The notes: generated by a model not told the origin, from the sequence alone. Positions 26,971 to 36,210 are shown, numbered from the stretch's first letter. The stretch is DNA of 64,000 nt from Salinibacterium sp. SWN167 (GCF_015864665.1 NZ_JADYWU010000001.1:930001-994000), one strand, 5' to 3'. Made by a program: numbers and translations.

Positions 26971-27044
26971 CCCCTCATCCTGCCACTGAGTGATGAACAA
27001 CTGATTAACTCCGCCCACACTGGGAGGCAGTTGATGGCGCTTTG

Positions 27045-27776
27045 CTAGACAGCGATACTTTGCGGCGCGAGGTCGGCGGTGGAGCCGGTGCTCGAATCTG
27101 CTACAGGTGCTTTCTCGGTCTCTTCAGCAATATTGAAGCAGTAGCCGACGTTGCGCACGGTTCCGATAAGCGACTCGAGATCGCCGAGCTTGGCGCGCAA
27201 GCGACGCACGTGCACGTCGACGGTGCGGGTGCCACCGAAGTAGTCGTAACCCCACACTTCGCTCAAAAGCTGTTCGCGAGTGAAGACGTGAGAGGGGTGC
27301 GAGGCCAAGAAGCGCAGCAACTCGAACTCCTTGAAGGTGAGGTCAAGAGAGCGGTCACGCGCCTTTGCCGAGTAGCTGGCTTCGTCGATGACGATTCCGG
27401 ATGCTCGAATCTTCGAAGCGGAACTCTCACTCTCGCGGCGCGCCAATGCCAAACGGATGCGGGCATCGACTTCGGCTGGTCCGGCGCCGGACACAAGGAA
27501 GTCGTCGATGTGCCACTGGTGATTGACTGCTGCAAGGCCGCCATCAGTGACGACCACGAACAGCGGAACCGTGATTCCGCTGGAATTGAGTACGCTGCAC
27601 AGCCCTTTGGCGGCCGCAAGATTGATGGTCGCGTCGACCATGATCAGGTCTGTGGTCGGCGCGGCAACAAGAGTTGCGGGCGCGGCAACGACAACCTCCA
27701 CCGTATGGCTGAGCAACTCCAGGGCTGGGAGCGGTTCAACGTCGGGCGCAGAGCTAAGCATCAAGATGTGTGCCAT
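27045..27776 (-). CDS. glnR: GlnR-type orphan OmpR-family response regulator
   Basis: A 243-residue regulator with a receiver-like N-terminal domain ([12 protein letters not shown], then DLIMVDA) and a winged-helix C-terminal domain ([49 protein letters not shown]). The receiver domain lacks the usual acidic pocket pattern, as in actinobacterial GlnR, which is active without a cognate kinase and controls nitrogen genes. No histidine kinase is adjacent. Here it lies upstream of ppk on the same strand. A strong GGGGAGG precedes the ATG. Another OmpR-family regulator is possible, but the GlnR resemblance along the whole length is good. Confidence 0.82.
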   Translation of the reverse strand: MAHILMLSSAPDVEPLPALELLSHTVEVVVAAPATLVAAPTTDLIMVDATINLAAAKGLCSVLNSSGITVPLFVVVTDGGLAAVNHQWHIDDFLVSGAGPAEVDARIRLALARRESESSASKIRASGIVIDEASYSAKARDRSLDLTFKEFELLRFLASHPSHVFTREQLLSEVWGYDYFGGTRTVDVHVRRLRAKLGDLESLIGTVRNVGYCFNIAEETEKAPVADSSTGSTADLAPQSIAV

Positions 27777-27871
27777 ATGGCCTCCCCACTGCGTGAAAGG
27801 AATTCTACCGTGTGTGCGCGCTCCCGGCTGACGGGGCCCGACTTCGGCACATTCATCGTTACGATGGGGAT

Positions 27872-28126
27872 ATGACTTGGCAAAAGTGGAGCGTCGTGCC
27901 CGTGTGGGCGTTAAGCCTTATCGGTGCCGTCATTGTCGGGGTCTTTGAGACGCCGGAGCTGCGAGTCACGTGGCTGGCGATCGTATTGGCGGCCTGCGTC
28001 ATTCTTACTTTCGTTATTCAGTTGATAATTCACCGCAAAGAAGGTTTCGTGGCGAGAGCCACCGCCAGCATGGTTGGCGCGCTTGCCATCGTCGCGGCCG
28101 CTACGGCGATTTTCGCTGTGATTTAG
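27872..28126 (+). CDS. Small membrane protein, conserved hypothetical
   Basis: An 84-residue protein with three hydrophobic segments (about residues 8-25, 31-50, 62-83) and a short basic loop HRKEG. Start at 27872 follows ATGGGGA; the frame is open upstream to 27812 but without a ribosome site. It is divergent from glnR and first in a run of plus-strand genes through gpmA. Function unknown. Confidence 0.72.
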   Translation: MTWQKWSVVPVWALSLIGAVIVGVFETPELRVTWLAIVLAACVILTFVIQLIIHRKEGFVARATASMVGALAIVAAATAIFAVI

Positions 28127-28159
28127 TGCGGCACGGCTGCACAGGGATAGGATTAGTAC

Positions 28160-28270
28160 ATGCTTCTCGCACTTGAGCTCTTCTTCGTCGGCCTTCTCGG
28201 TCTCGCGACGCTGTCAATCGGCTACGTGTCGGTTGTCGTTGTCTACAACCTCTTTCGCGGCCAGCGCTAG
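28160..28270 (+). CDS. 36-residue single-pass membrane peptide
   Basis: ATG at 28160, stop at 28268-28270. The sequence begins MLLALELFFVGLLGLATLS, is almost entirely hydrophobic and ends NLFRGQR, so a single membrane helix with a positive cytoplasmic end is expected. AGGGATAGG lies at ribosome-site distance, and the gene fits tightly between two plus-strand genes. I recall short proteins like this at this locus in related genomes but cannot check it. Role unknown. Confidence 0.5.
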   Translation: MLLALELFFVGLLGLATLSIGYVSVVVVYNLFRGQR

Positions 28271-28282
28271 CCGCGCCGCATC

Positions 28283-28879
28283 GTGATTGAGCTAGACACC
28301 TCCGGCCCCGCTGAACTCGCGCCACTTTCGTGGCTCGTTGGACTGTGGGAGGGCACTGGCATCGTCGACTACAAGATCGGCGAAGAATCGCGCAGCCTCG
28401 AATTTGGTCAGCGCATCAGCTTCACGCACGACGGCCTCCCGCACCTCAACTACAACTCCTACACGTGGTTGCTTGACGATAATAAGACTCCGCACGTGAC
28501 CGAAACTGGGTACTGGCGTCTTCGCCGTCCCGCCAGCGAGGGAGACCCCGGTCCCGGCCTGCTGCCGGCAATCGGAGAACGTCCCTACGGCACAGCCGAC
28601 GAGGTCGAAACGCTGCGCACTGCCGACGGAGGCTTTGAGATCGAAGTCTCGATCGTGCATCCGGGCGGCATCAATGAGTTTTACATCGGCGAGGTCACGG
28701 GGCCACGCATCGATTTGGCTACCGACGCAGTGATGCGCACCGAGAGTGCCAAGGAGTACACCGCCGCTACTCGCATGTATGGGCTCGTCGAGGGCCATTT
28801 GCTGTGGGCGTGGGATATCGCTGCTCTCGGCCAAGACCTCCGCACACACGCATCGGGGCGACTCGCTCGTGTCGAATAG
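28283..28879 (+). CDS. Nitrobindin-type heme-binding protein (FABP family, DUF1794)
   Basis: A 198-residue beta-barrel protein. The family signature GxWxGxG is seen as GLWEGTG at about residues 24-30, with a C-terminal block AATRMYGLVEGHLLWAWDIAALGQ where His and surrounding residues form the heme pocket. Bacterial nitrobindins bind ferric heme and may isomerise peroxynitrite. Start is GTG at 28283. Its 3' end overlaps the GTG start of the YgfZ-like gene by about 11 bases. Confidence 0.87.
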   Translation: MIELDTSGPAELAPLSWLVGLWEGTGIVDYKIGEESRSLEFGQRISFTHDGLPHLNYNSYTWLLDDNKTPHVTETGYWRLRRPASEGDPGPGLLPAIGERPYGTADEVETLRTADGGFEIEVSIVHPGGINEFYIGEVTGPRIDLATDAVMRTESAKEYTAATRMYGLVEGHLLWAWDIAALGQDLRTHASGRLARVE

Positions 28880-29942
28880 TTCATTCGCTGCTCGGCCCGG
28901 CGCTGTCGGCAGCCCTCCCGAGCACTACGGCAATCCTTTTGGAGAGCAACGCGCTCTCGTCGAGGGCCGCTCGGTAGTCGAGCTTGCTGACCGCGCTGTC
29001 ATCACGATCACCGGCCCCGACCGGCTGACTTGGCTCGACTCACTCACGACGCAGTCGCTCACGGGCCTCCAGCCGGGGGAGAGCGCTGAAACACTATTGC
29101 TCAACCCAAATGGTCGCGTCGAACACGCCATGCGCCTCGTCGATGATGGCGAAACTCTCTGGTTGCTTGTTGATGGTTCGCAACGAGAGGCTCTCGCCGC
29201 ATGGCTCGACCGCATGCGCTTCATGCTGCGGGTAGAAATTGCTGACCGCAGCGACGACTTTGCGACAATCGGCAGCTTCGGCGACTCGCTTGAGCTGCCC
29301 GTTGCCGTCTCGCAGGACATCCCGCTGGTCTGGAACGACCCCTGGGCAAGTGTTGTTCGAGGCGGACACCAGTACTCAAAGTCAGATGCTCACCCGGCGG
29401 CCACGTGGAATTACCGCGAATCACTCGTCGCGGCAGATGCCGACCTCAGCGCGTTCGACGCCGCAGGGTCCCTCGCCGTCGATGCCCTCCGCATTGCAGC
29501 CTGGCGTCCACGCTTCAGCTCCGAAGTCGACGACCGCACCATTCCGCACGAACTCGACTGGATGCGCTCCGCCGTGCACCTCAACAAGGGCTGCTACCGC
29601 GGGCAAGAAACAGTGGCCAAGGTGCACAACCTCGGGCATCCGCCCCGTCGCCTCGTCATGCTGCACCTCGATGGCTCGGAGGGTGCACTGCCCGAAGCTG
29701 GCGCCGAGGTGAAACTGGGCGAAAAAACTGTCGGAAGCGTCACTGCGTCTGCTCGCCACTTTGAGCTGGGCCCCATTGCCCTCGCCGTGATCAAGCGGGG
29801 AGTGGACAGCGCCGAGACTCTGGCTGTTGCCTCCGACATCGGTGAGATTGCCGCCGCGCAAGAAGTCATCGTTCCCACCGACGCGGGTGCCGAAGCGAAC
29901 GTGCCGCGCCTGCCCCGGCTCGGAGCCGTCACTCGCGGCTAA
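28869..29942 (+). CDS. ygfZ: YgfZ-type folate-binding protein
   Basis: Tetrahydrofolate-dependent protein that helps repair or assemble iron-sulfur clusters. The family signature KGCYxGQE appears in HLNKGCYRGQETVAKVHNLG, with LTWLDSLTTQSLTGLQPG near the N-terminus, typical of aminomethyltransferase-like folds. Start GTG at 28869 (MSNSSFAARPG) overlaps the nitrobindin gene; a longer open frame reaches 28746 but runs through that gene in another frame and is not used. Length 357 residues is normal. Confidence 0.87.
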   Translation: MSNSSFAARPGAVGSPPEHYGNPFGEQRALVEGRSVVELADRAVITITGPDRLTWLDSLTTQSLTGLQPGESAETLLLNPNGRVEHAMRLVDDGETLWLLVDGSQREALAAWLDRMRFMLRVEIADRSDDFATIGSFGDSLELPVAVSQDIPLVWNDPWASVVRGGHQYSKSDAHPAATWNYRESLVAADADLSAFDAAGSLAVDALRIAAWRPRFSSEVDDRTIPHELDWMRSAVHLNKGCYRGQETVAKVHNLGHPPRRLVMLHLDGSEGALPEAGAEVKLGEKTVGSVTASARHFELGPIALAVIKRGVDSAETLAVASDIGEIAAAQEVIVPTDAGAEANVPRLPRLGAVTRG

Positions 29943-29974
29943 CGGCATCCAGTCATTCTCGGTACTCTTGAGGT

Positions 29975-30718
29975 ATGACTCACACCCTGATTTTGTTGCG
30001 CCACGGCAACTCCGAATGGAACCAAAAGAACCTCTTCACCGGATGGGTGGATGTCGGGCTCACCGACCAAGGCCGCACCGAAGCCAATCGCGCAGGTGAA
30101 CTCATTGCCGCGTTCGAGAAGCAGCCGGACATTCAGTACACCTCGCTGCTCAAGCGTGCGATTCACACCGCCAACATCGCGTTGCAGGTTGCCGACCTCG
30201 ACTGGCTTCCGGTCAAGCGCTCGTGGCGACTCAATGAACGTCACTACGGAGCGTTGCAGGGCAAGGACAAAGCTCAGACTCTCGAAGAGTTTGGCGAAGA
30301 GAAGTTCATGACGTGGCGTCGCAGCTTCGACGTGCCGCCGCCCCCGCTCGACGACGACGCGGAGTACAGCCAAGTTCACGACCGCCGCTACGTAGGCATC
30401 GACGGCGAGATTCCTCGCACCGAGAGCCTCAAGCTCGTCATCGACCGCATGTTGCCCTACTGGGAATCAGATATCACCAAGGATCTCGCTGCCGGCAAGA
30501 CCGTGCTCGTGACCGCCCACGGCAACTCGCTGCGCGCGCTCGTGAAGCACCTCGATGGCATCTCCGATGACGACATCGCGAGCCTCAACATCCCGACCGG
30601 TATCCCGTTGGTGTACGAACTCGACGACAACTTCATGCCGATCAAGCCGGCCTATTACCTCGACCCAGAAGCCGCAGCAGCCGGTGCCGCCGCTGTTGCC
30701 TCGCAGGGCAAGAAGTAG
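29975..30718 (+). CDS. gpmA: 2,3-bisphosphoglycerate-dependent phosphoglycerate mutase
   Basis: Glycolytic enzyme of 247 residues interconverting 3- and 2-phosphoglycerate. The catalytic [18 protein letters not shown] is at the N-terminus; [13 protein letters not shown] and [15 protein letters not shown] follow with the second catalytic His. Start ATG at 29975 after TTGAGGT. It ends the plus-strand run and is closed by a strong hairpin. Confidence 0.96.
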   Translation: MTHTLILLRHGNSEWNQKNLFTGWVDVGLTDQGRTEANRAGELIAAFEKQPDIQYTSLLKRAIHTANIALQVADLDWLPVKRSWRLNERHYGALQGKDKAQTLEEFGEEKFMTWRRSFDVPPPPLDDDAEYSQVHDRRYVGIDGEIPRTESLKLVIDRMLPYWESDITKDLAAGKTVLVTAHGNSLRALVKHLDGISDDDIASLNIPTGIPLVYELDDNFMPIKPAYYLDPEAAAAGAAAVASQGKK

Positions 30719-30736
30719 CCAATACTTGACACGCAA

Positions 30737-30770
30737 GAAGCCCCGATGAGAGAAATCTCGTCGGGGCTTC
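30737..30770. terminator. Bidirectional terminator gpmA / phoU
   Basis: GAAGCCCCGATGAG pairs with CTCGTCGGGGCTTC around a 6-base loop (one G-U pair), between the convergent gpmA and phoU genes. Confidence 0.85.
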
Positions 30771-30822
30771 ATGCGTGGTAGCGACTCGGGTGAGCAGCTA
30801 CCACTCACAGGATGAGACGGGT

Positions 30823-31476
30823 TTAGTCGTCTGCCGGAATCCAGTCGCCGGTAGCAAGATACTGAACCTTCTTGGCGATGGAGACCGCGTGGTCTGCGAA
30901 GCGCTCGTGGTAGCGAGACGCCAGAGTGGCATCCACGGTATCGACCGCAGCACCCTTCCAGGTTTCACCGAGCACCTTGTCGAACACGCTCAAGTGCAGC
31001 GCGTCGATTTTGTCGTCGTCGTTGCGAATCTCTTCGGCAACGCGCACGTCTTCATGCTTGAGCAGCTCTACCAGCTTGTTGGCGACCGCAACATCGAGTG
31101 CACCGAGCTCTGCGAAGGTTCCTCGCAGTGACTTCGGTACAACCTTGTCGGGGAAGCGGTAACGCGCAAGCTGAGCGATGTGCTCAGCCATGTCACCCAT
31201 GCGCTCGAGTGAAGCGCTGATGCGCAGGGCGCTCACTACAATCCTCAAGTCGCGGGCGACTGGTTGTTGACGAGCGAGGATGTTGATCGCAAGCTCGTCG
31301 AGTTCGGCTGCCGCCGCATCAATCTGGTCATCGTCTGCGATCACTGTTTCCGCTAGTGATACATCGGATTCATTAAATGCTTTTGTGGCGTTGTCGATTG
31401 ACACCGCCACCAGGCTGGCAATTTCCACGAGGCGATCTTGCACCTCGCGTAGTTCTTGTTGAAATACTTCGCGCAC
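30823..31476 (-). CDS. phoU: Phosphate signalling protein PhoU
   Basis: All-helical cytoplasmic protein, 217 residues from the GTG start at 31476 (MREVFQQELREVQD), which has AAGGGACG upstream. Two three-helix repeats carry the metal-binding motifs ERMGDMAEHIAQLA and the matching RYHERFADHAVSIAKK. PhoU represses the Pho response when phosphate is plentiful by linking the Pst transporter with the sensor kinase. It is divergent from senX3-regX3, the arrangement typical of this family. Confidence 0.95.
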   Translation of the reverse strand: MREVFQQELREVQDRLVEIASLVAVSIDNATKAFNESDVSLAETVIADDDQIDAAAAELDELAINILARQQPVARDLRIVVSALRISASLERMGDMAEHIAQLARYRFPDKVVPKSLRGTFAELGALDVAVANKLVELLKHEDVRVAEEIRNDDDKIDALHLSVFDKVLGETWKGAAVDTVDATLASRYHERFADHAVSIAKKVQYLATGDWIPADD

Positions 31477-31543
31477 GCTATCTACGTCCCTTCGATACGG
31501 GCATGACGAAGCCCGCACGGCTTAGGCCACCCTGCCCGCGTCA

Positions 31544-31561
31544 GGTTAACAGCAGGTGTTG
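31544..31561. promoter_or_regulatory. Degenerate PHO-box-like repeat between phoU and senX3
   Basis: GGTTAAC (31544-31550) and GGTGTTG (31555-31561) are spaced 11 bases apart in the phoU/senX3 divergent region. This is a loose match to the 11-base PHO box seen upstream of pstS and is only suggestive. Confidence 0.35.
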
Positions 31562-31637
31562 GCGGCCTGAACTTTATCTGAAGTGAGCACCCGTCGCGAA
31601 CTCGCGGCAAGCGAACGCCTCAGATGTAACTAACCTA

Positions 31638-32798
31638 GTGGCTATGGACTCTGCGTGGCTCGTGCCGGCCGCCCTCGCTTTCGGGGTATTTCTTGGCGGC
31701 GGTATGTCCTTCATCATCTACGCAGCCGCTAAACGCGGTCAGCGAGCCGCCCACGTGGTCTCTTCTGCCGTGCCGGATGGCGTAGATCAGGTCATCGATG
31801 CGCTGGAATCCGCGGGTATCGTGCTCGATCCCTCGAACAACATCATGAAGGCCTCGAACGCAGCGTTGACCTACGGCCTCGTCTGGAATCACGCGCTCGT
31901 GCATCCGGAACTCGTGGAGTTCGTCGACCAGGTGCGCCGCACTGGCGTGCCCATTGCGCAAGAAGTTCACCTCTCTCGCGGCCCTTTTGGCGACGCAAAC
32001 ATTTATCTTTTTGTTCGTGTTGCTCGCCTCGGCACGCGATACGTTTTGTTGTTGGCCGAAGACCGCACGGAGTCGTACCGTCTTGATGAGGTGCGTCGTG
32101 ACTTCGTCGCCAACATCAGCCACGAACTTAAGACGCCGATCGGTGCTGTGGGCCTGCTGGCCGAAGCGCTCGTGAGCGCCTCAGATGAACCGGATCAGGT
32201 GAAGCGATTCGCCAAGCGCCTCACCAAGGAATCCCACCGCCTCGCTCGCATCACGCAAGAGATCATCGAGCTCTCTCGACTGCAGTCGGCCGACGGGCTT
32301 GCTGAAGCGGCTCCGGTCGATATCGACACGGTCGTATCGATCGCGATCGACCAAAACCGGGCAGTCGCTGAGTTCAATAAGGTCACGCTCGCCAGCGGCG
32401 GGCTTACCGGGTTCGAGACCTTCGGAGACGAAACACTTCTCGTGCTTGCTCTCGACAACCTCATTTCCAACGCTGTGCAGTATTCGCCAGAGAACACTCG
32501 AGTCGGCATCGGGGTGCGCCACCGCGACGGGGCCGTCGAAATCTCCGTTACCGACCAGGGCGTGGGAATTCCCGAAGATGAACTCGACCGCGTCTTCGAA
32601 CGCTTTTACCGCAGTGACCCCGCCCGCAGCCGCCACACGGGCGGCAGTGGGCTTGGCCTCAGCATTGCCAAGCACGTCGTGCAAAACCATGGCGGCGACA
32701 TCCGTGTGTGGTCGCAGCTAGGCCACGGCTCTACCTTTACGATTCGACTGCCCGAGATCGATCCCGACGTAATCAACGCAACAGGAGAAAAACAATGA
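31638..32798 (+). CDS. senX3: Sensor histidine kinase SenX3/PhoR-type
   Basis: A 386-residue kinase with an N-terminal membrane helix (about residues 7-28), a PAS-like region, then HisKA with phospho-His in ANISHELKTPIG (His 162) and an HATPase with the N, G1 and G2 boxes (DNLISNAVQYSP, DQGVGIPEDEL, GSGLGLSIAKHV). SenX3 senses phosphate through the Pst-PhoU system and phosphorylates RegX3. Its stop overlaps regX3 by ATGA. Start is GTG at 31638; ATG at 31644 is also possible. Confidence 0.95.
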   Translation: MAMDSAWLVPAALAFGVFLGGGMSFIIYAAAKRGQRAAHVVSSAVPDGVDQVIDALESAGIVLDPSNNIMKASNAALTYGLVWNHALVHPELVEFVDQVRRTGVPIAQEVHLSRGPFGDANIYLFVRVARLGTRYVLLLAEDRTESYRLDEVRRDFVANISHELKTPIGAVGLLAEALVSASDEPDQVKRFAKRLTKESHRLARITQEIIELSRLQSADGLAEAAPVDIDTVVSIAIDQNRAVAEFNKVTLASGGLTGFETFGDETLLVLALDNLISNAVQYSPENTRVGIGVRHRDGAVEISVTDQGVGIPEDELDRVFERFYRSDPARSRHTGGSGLGLSIAKHVVQNHGGDIRVWSQLGHGSTFTIRLPEIDPDVINATGEKQ

Positions 32799-33475
32799 CC
32801 CGCATTTTGATCGTCGAAGATGAGGCGTCGTTGAGCGAGCCTCTCGCGTTCCTGCTCGAGCGCGAAGGCTACGAGACGACCATCGCTGAAGATGGTCTCG
32901 CGGGACTCGCTGAGTTCGACCGTAACGGTGCCGACGTCATCCTGCTCGACCTCATGCTCCCTGGCCTCGCTGGCACCGAAGTGTGCCGCGAGATTCGCAC
33001 GCGCTCGAGCGTGCCCATCATCATGCTCACCGCCAAAGACAGCGAAGTGGACATCGTGGTCGGCCTCGAGCTGGGAGCGGATGACTACGTCACGAAGCCG
33101 TACTCAACTCGCGAACTCTTGGCCCGCATCCGTGCCGTTATGCGTCGTCGCACAGAAGATATTGACGAGACCGATTCGATTCTCGAAGCCGGGGGAGTGC
33201 GCATGGATGTCGAGCGTCACACGGTGTCGGTCGACGGTGCAGATGTCACCATGCCGCTCAAAGAATTTGAGTTGCTTGAGCTGTTGCTGCGCAATGGTGG
33301 ACGCGTACTCACGCGTGGCCAGCTGATCGATCGAGTCTGGGGCGCTGACTACTTCGGCGACACAAAGACGCTCGACGTGCACATCAAGCGCATCCGGTCG
33401 AAGATCGAGAAGACGCCGTCGCAGCCGACGATGCTGGTGACGGTTCGCGGTCTCGGCTACCGCTTCGAAGACTAA
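32795..33475 (+). CDS. regX3: Response regulator RegX3/PhoB-type
   Basis: OmpR-family regulator of 226 residues. Phosphoacceptor Asp 52 sits in DVILLDLMLPG; the winged helix has RGQLIDRVWGADYFGDTKTLDVHIKRIRSKI. Start ATG at 32795 overlaps the kinase stop, with AGGAGA upstream; the longer open frame (to 32708) lies inside the kinase gene. It likely controls the pst genes through the PHO box near 22.6 kb and phosphate-linked genes elsewhere. Confidence 0.95.
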   Translation: MTRILIVEDEASLSEPLAFLLEREGYETTIAEDGLAGLAEFDRNGADVILLDLMLPGLAGTEVCREIRTRSSVPIIMLTAKDSEVDIVVGLELGADDYVTKPYSTRELLARIRAVMRRRTEDIDETDSILEAGGVRMDVERHTVSVDGADVTMPLKEFELLELLLRNGGRVLTRGQLIDRVWGADYFGDTKTLDVHIKRIRSKIEKTPSQPTMLVTVRGLGYRFED

Positions 33476-33486
33476 GGCTTAGCGGG

Positions 33487-33520
33487 GGTGCATGCCTGGC
33501 TTGCTGAGCCGGTGTGCACC
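33487..33520. terminator. Nested hairpin between convergent regX3 and lipoprotein genes
   Basis: GGTGCA (33487) pairs with TGCACC (to 33520) and an inner GGCT/AGCC pair extends it. No T tract; placement between convergent stop codons supports a terminator. Confidence 0.4.
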
Positions 33521-33549
33521 AGCCCAGTTCGAGCGGACGCTATGGCGAG

Positions 33550-34059
33550 CTATTCGCCGAGTGCGCTTGCGGGAGCGAGGTCGCTGTAGATCGGGTCGCT
33601 GCCGGAGATCACCGGAATGAGCAGTTCTTGACCGCTCTCGTCGCCGAACTGCAGGTAGATGGGGAACAGCTGGCCAGCCTTGACGCCCGCATCGGTGATG
33701 ACGATCGTGTCGCCGTCTACCTCGGTGCCATAGGTCTTGACAGTGTTGGACGTGATCGGCTTCGAGATGTCGATGCGCTCGCCATCAACGGATTCGTACT
33801 GCAGTCGCAGGCTGCCGCTCGTGGAGGTCGTGTTGACGACCGTAATCATGAGGCTTACGGCAGAGTCATCGTCGTTGCTGATCGCAAGAACGTTGCGAAC
33901 CTTCACGTCGCCGACCTCGGCGCCGATGCCGTCGCTGGGGTCGTACTGGTTCAGCGTCGCCGTGGGCGTGATGAACGAACAACCGGCGGTGCCCACTAGT
34001 AGAGCGCCGGCAATGAGGGCGGAGGCTGCAGCGCGTGCTGCGCGAGTGCGTACTGTCAC
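33550..34059 (-). CDS. LpqE-like secreted lipoprotein, conserved hypothetical
   Basis: A 169-residue lipoprotein; the leader ends GTAGCS. The mature part is beta-rich (VGDVKVRNVLAISNDDDSAV, then GSLRLQYESVDG). It sits divergent to carD and next to the ispDF gene, exactly as lpqE does in mycobacteria. No function is established for lpqE. The start at 34059 gives an N-terminus with basic residues TVRTRAAR, as expected for a signal peptide. Confidence 0.8.
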   Translation of the reverse strand: MTVRTRAARAAASALIAGALLVGTAGCSFITPTATLNQYDPSDGIGAEVGDVKVRNVLAISNDDDSAVSLMITVVNTTSTSGSLRLQYESVDGERIDISKPITSNTVKTYGTEVDGDTIVITDAGVKAGQLFPIYLQFGDESGQELLIPVISGSDPIYSDLAPASALGE

Positions 34060-34117
34060 GTACCCATACTAATAGATAGTGGGGCTGGCTGGTTTACTTA
34101 GGCAACCCTTACCATGT

Positions 34118-34134
34118 GTTTACTGTGATAAACT
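34118..34134 (+). promoter_or_regulatory. Candidate carD promoter -10 region
   Basis: TGTGATAAACT gives an extended -10 (TG, then GATAAA or TAAACT). GTTTA (34118) and TAAAC (34129) form an inverted repeat over it. Transcription would begin near 34140, about 20 bases before the start codon. No clear -35 is seen. Confidence 0.4.
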
Positions 34135-34161
34135 GGGTTTTCTTCGAGAGGACCACTATTC

Positions 34162-34644
34162 ATGTTGTTTGAGGTCGGCGAGACAGTCGTTTATCCCCAT
34201 CACGGTGCTGCAACCATCACCGAGGTGAAGAAGCGCACCATCAAGGGTGAAGAGAAAGTTTATCTCAAGCTCAATGTAACTCAGGGTGATCTCACCATCG
34301 AAGTACCCGCAGAGAATGTTGATCTCGTGGGTGTTCGCGACGTTATTGGTCGCGAGGGTCTTGACGCGGTATTCGAGGTGCTTCGTGCGCCGTTTACTGA
34401 AGAGCCCACCAACTGGTCGCGCCGTTATAAGGCCAACCTTGAAAAGCTCGCTTCGGGCGACGTCATCAAGGTTTCTGAGGTTGTTCGCGACCTCTGGCGC
34501 CGCGATCAAGACCGCGGACTCTCTGCTGGAGAGAAGCGCATGCTTGCTAAGGCACGTCAAATTCTGATCTCAGAGCTCGCTCTTGCGGAGAAGACTGACG
34601 AAGACAAAGCATCGTTGGTTCTCGACGAGGTTCTTGCCTCATAA
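34162..34644 (+). CDS. carD: CarD-type RNA polymerase-binding transcription factor
   Basis: A 160-residue essential actinobacterial regulator. The N-terminal RNA-polymerase-interacting domain is clear ([20 protein letters not shown], residues 3-22), followed by the helical DNA-binding C-terminus ([21 protein letters not shown], conserved Trp). CarD stabilises open complexes at rRNA and other promoters. GAGAGGACC lies upstream of the ATG. Context (lpqE upstream, ispDF downstream) matches the mycobacterial gene order. Confidence 0.96.
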   Translation: MLFEVGETVVYPHHGAATITEVKKRTIKGEEKVYLKLNVTQGDLTIEVPAENVDLVGVRDVIGREGLDAVFEVLRAPFTEEPTNWSRRYKANLEKLASGDVIKVSEVVRDLWRRDQDRGLSAGEKRMLAKARQILISELALAEKTDEDKASLVLDEVLAS

Positions 34645-34754
34645 TTCTGGCATTGCTGACTGTATTCACAGGTGAGCATGGATAGGCTGGTTCGCTACGT
34701 CTTTCTGGCGGAGGAGTATTTCCTCGCCCATCGATTTGGAGATACCCGCCCCCT

Positions 34755-35960
34755 ATGAGTCCACAGAATGCTCCGCGCGTTGCAGTGATCCTGCTCGGCG
34801 CCGGAAATGGAACCCGCCTCGGTCGAAACGAGCCAAAAGCTTTCGTCCACCTCGCTGGCCGTCCGACCCTGAGCCGTGCTCTTGAATCCGTTTTTGCCAT
34901 GGTCGAGCCGACGCAGGTCATCATCACGGTTCCCAAGTCCTACGCTCCGATCGCGAAGCAACTTGCGCGATCGGTACCGGGTGGTCGCGATCACGAACCC
35001 ACCATCATCGTCGGTGGCGCAACTCGTCAAGAGTCTGTTGCCGCTGCGCTCGGCTACCTCGAGCCCAGCGTCGATGTGGTTCTCGTGCATGATGCGGCGC
35101 GTCCGCTGACCCCGAGCGTTGTCTTTGACTCGGTTGCTGCTGAGGTTCGCAGCTCCGGCGCCGGTGTTGTGCCTGGCCTTCCCGTTGCCGACACGATCAA
35201 GCGCACGGATGACAACAGCCAAGTTGTTGAGACCGTGGATCGTTCGGTGCTCATGGCCGTGCAGACCCCGCAGGGTTTTCCGCGTGACCAGCTCGTCGCC
35301 GCTCACGCTGCCGCGCGAGAAGAGCACACCGATGACTCTGCGCTGGTAGCCGCTGCCGGCTATCCCGTCTCGATCATCGCTGGCGATCCGCTCGCGTTCA
35401 AGATCACCACGGCGTGGGAACTTCGTCGCGCCGAACAATTGTTTACCGAATCTGCCGCTACCGGCATCCGGGTCGGCACGGGCACCGATGTGCACGCCTA
35501 CGACTCAACGAAGCCGCTATGGCTCGCGGGGCTCCACTGGCCCGATGAGGTCGGTCTTCGTGGGCACAGTGATGGCGATGTCGTTGCGCACGCGATTTGC
35601 GATGCCATGCTCTCCGCCGCGAAGCTCGGTGACCTCGGCAGTGTCTTTGGCACGAGCGATCCCAAATTTGAAGATGCTCATGGCGACGTGTTCCTGCGTG
35701 AAACCCTGTTCCTGTTGCGGGATGCCGGCTTCGAAGTGGGCAACGTTTCCGTTCAGCTCATTGGAAATCATCCGATGGTGTCGCGTCGTCGCGTCGAGGC
35801 AGAGGAGTTCCTCAGCGGAATTCTTGGTGCCTCGGTGAGCATTGCGGGCACGACCTCCGACGCTTTGGGCTTCACGGGCCGTGGCGAAGGTATGGCGGCG
35901 ATCGCTACAGCGCTCGTGCACGTGCGCACGGTGGCCGAAGCAGCACACAACAAGGGCTAA
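34755..35960 (+). CDS. ispDF: Bifunctional IspDF: MEP cytidylyltransferase / MEcPP synthase
   Basis: Fusion of two MEP-pathway enzymes, 401 residues. Residues 1-235 are IspD, which attaches CMP to 2-C-methyl-D-erythritol 4-phosphate ([16 protein letters not shown] with the Mg/CTP site, then [10 protein letters not shown]). Residues 237-400 are IspF, the cyclodiphosphate synthase ([23 protein letters not shown]). The intermediate IspE is not in the window. Start ATG at 34755 after CGCCCCCT. The island that follows contains a DRL-type oxidoreductase that could share MEP as a substrate. Confidence 0.95.
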   Translation: MSPQNAPRVAVILLGAGNGTRLGRNEPKAFVHLAGRPTLSRALESVFAMVEPTQVIITVPKSYAPIAKQLARSVPGGRDHEPTIIVGGATRQESVAAALGYLEPSVDVVLVHDAARPLTPSVVFDSVAAEVRSSGAGVVPGLPVADTIKRTDDNSQVVETVDRSVLMAVQTPQGFPRDQLVAAHAAAREEHTDDSALVAAAGYPVSIIAGDPLAFKITTAWELRRAEQLFTESAATGIRVGTGTDVHAYDSTKPLWLAGLHWPDEVGLRGHSDGDVVAHAICDAMLSAAKLGDLGSVFGTSDPKFEDAHGDVFLRETLFLLRDAGFEVGNVSVQLIGNHPMVSRRRVEAEEFLSGILGASVSIAGTTSDALGFTGRGEGMAAIATALVHVRTVAEAAHNKG

Positions 35961-35984
35961 CCTCCCGCGTCGCCGATGACGAGG

Positions 35985-36016
35985 TTGTCTCGTTGTCTCG
36001 TTGTCTCGTTGTCTCG
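35985..36016. repeat. 8-base tandem repeat, four perfect copies
   Basis: TTGTCTCG is repeated four times at 35985-36016, followed by TG. It lies 24 bases after the ispDF stop, at the left edge of the accessory island. A short repeat such as this may vary in copy number by slippage. Confidence 0.9.
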
Positions 36017-36142
36017 TGTGGTCGAGCGATCCTCTGTGAGCCAGCCCCTGTGGGTGCACCCTTGTGCGAAATATCTCTCGGTGTGAGGCGCTGAAGCGCG
36101 CCTGAAAACGAACCTGAGTACTAATTTTTTTCGGTTCCACCT

Positions 36143-36172
36143 TGGTTCAATGCTCGTCGGACTGCTATACCT
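36143..36172 (+). promoter_or_regulatory. Candidate promoter for the sorbitol-type PTS genes
   Basis: TTGGTT (36143-36148), 18-base spacer, TATACC (36167-36172). The transcript would start near 36180, and the palindrome CACATATGTG follows at 36201. Confidence 0.5.
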
Positions 36173-36200
36173 GTTATTACACGACTGTGAGTCCAATGCT

Positions 36201-36210
36201 CACATATGTG
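36201..36210. promoter_or_regulatory. Palindromic operator CACATATGTG
   Basis: Perfect 10-base palindrome about 30 bases downstream of the -10 element and 100 bases before the first PTS gene. It shares the CACANNNGTG pattern with sites at 38990, 47811 and 47929. Confidence 0.5.
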
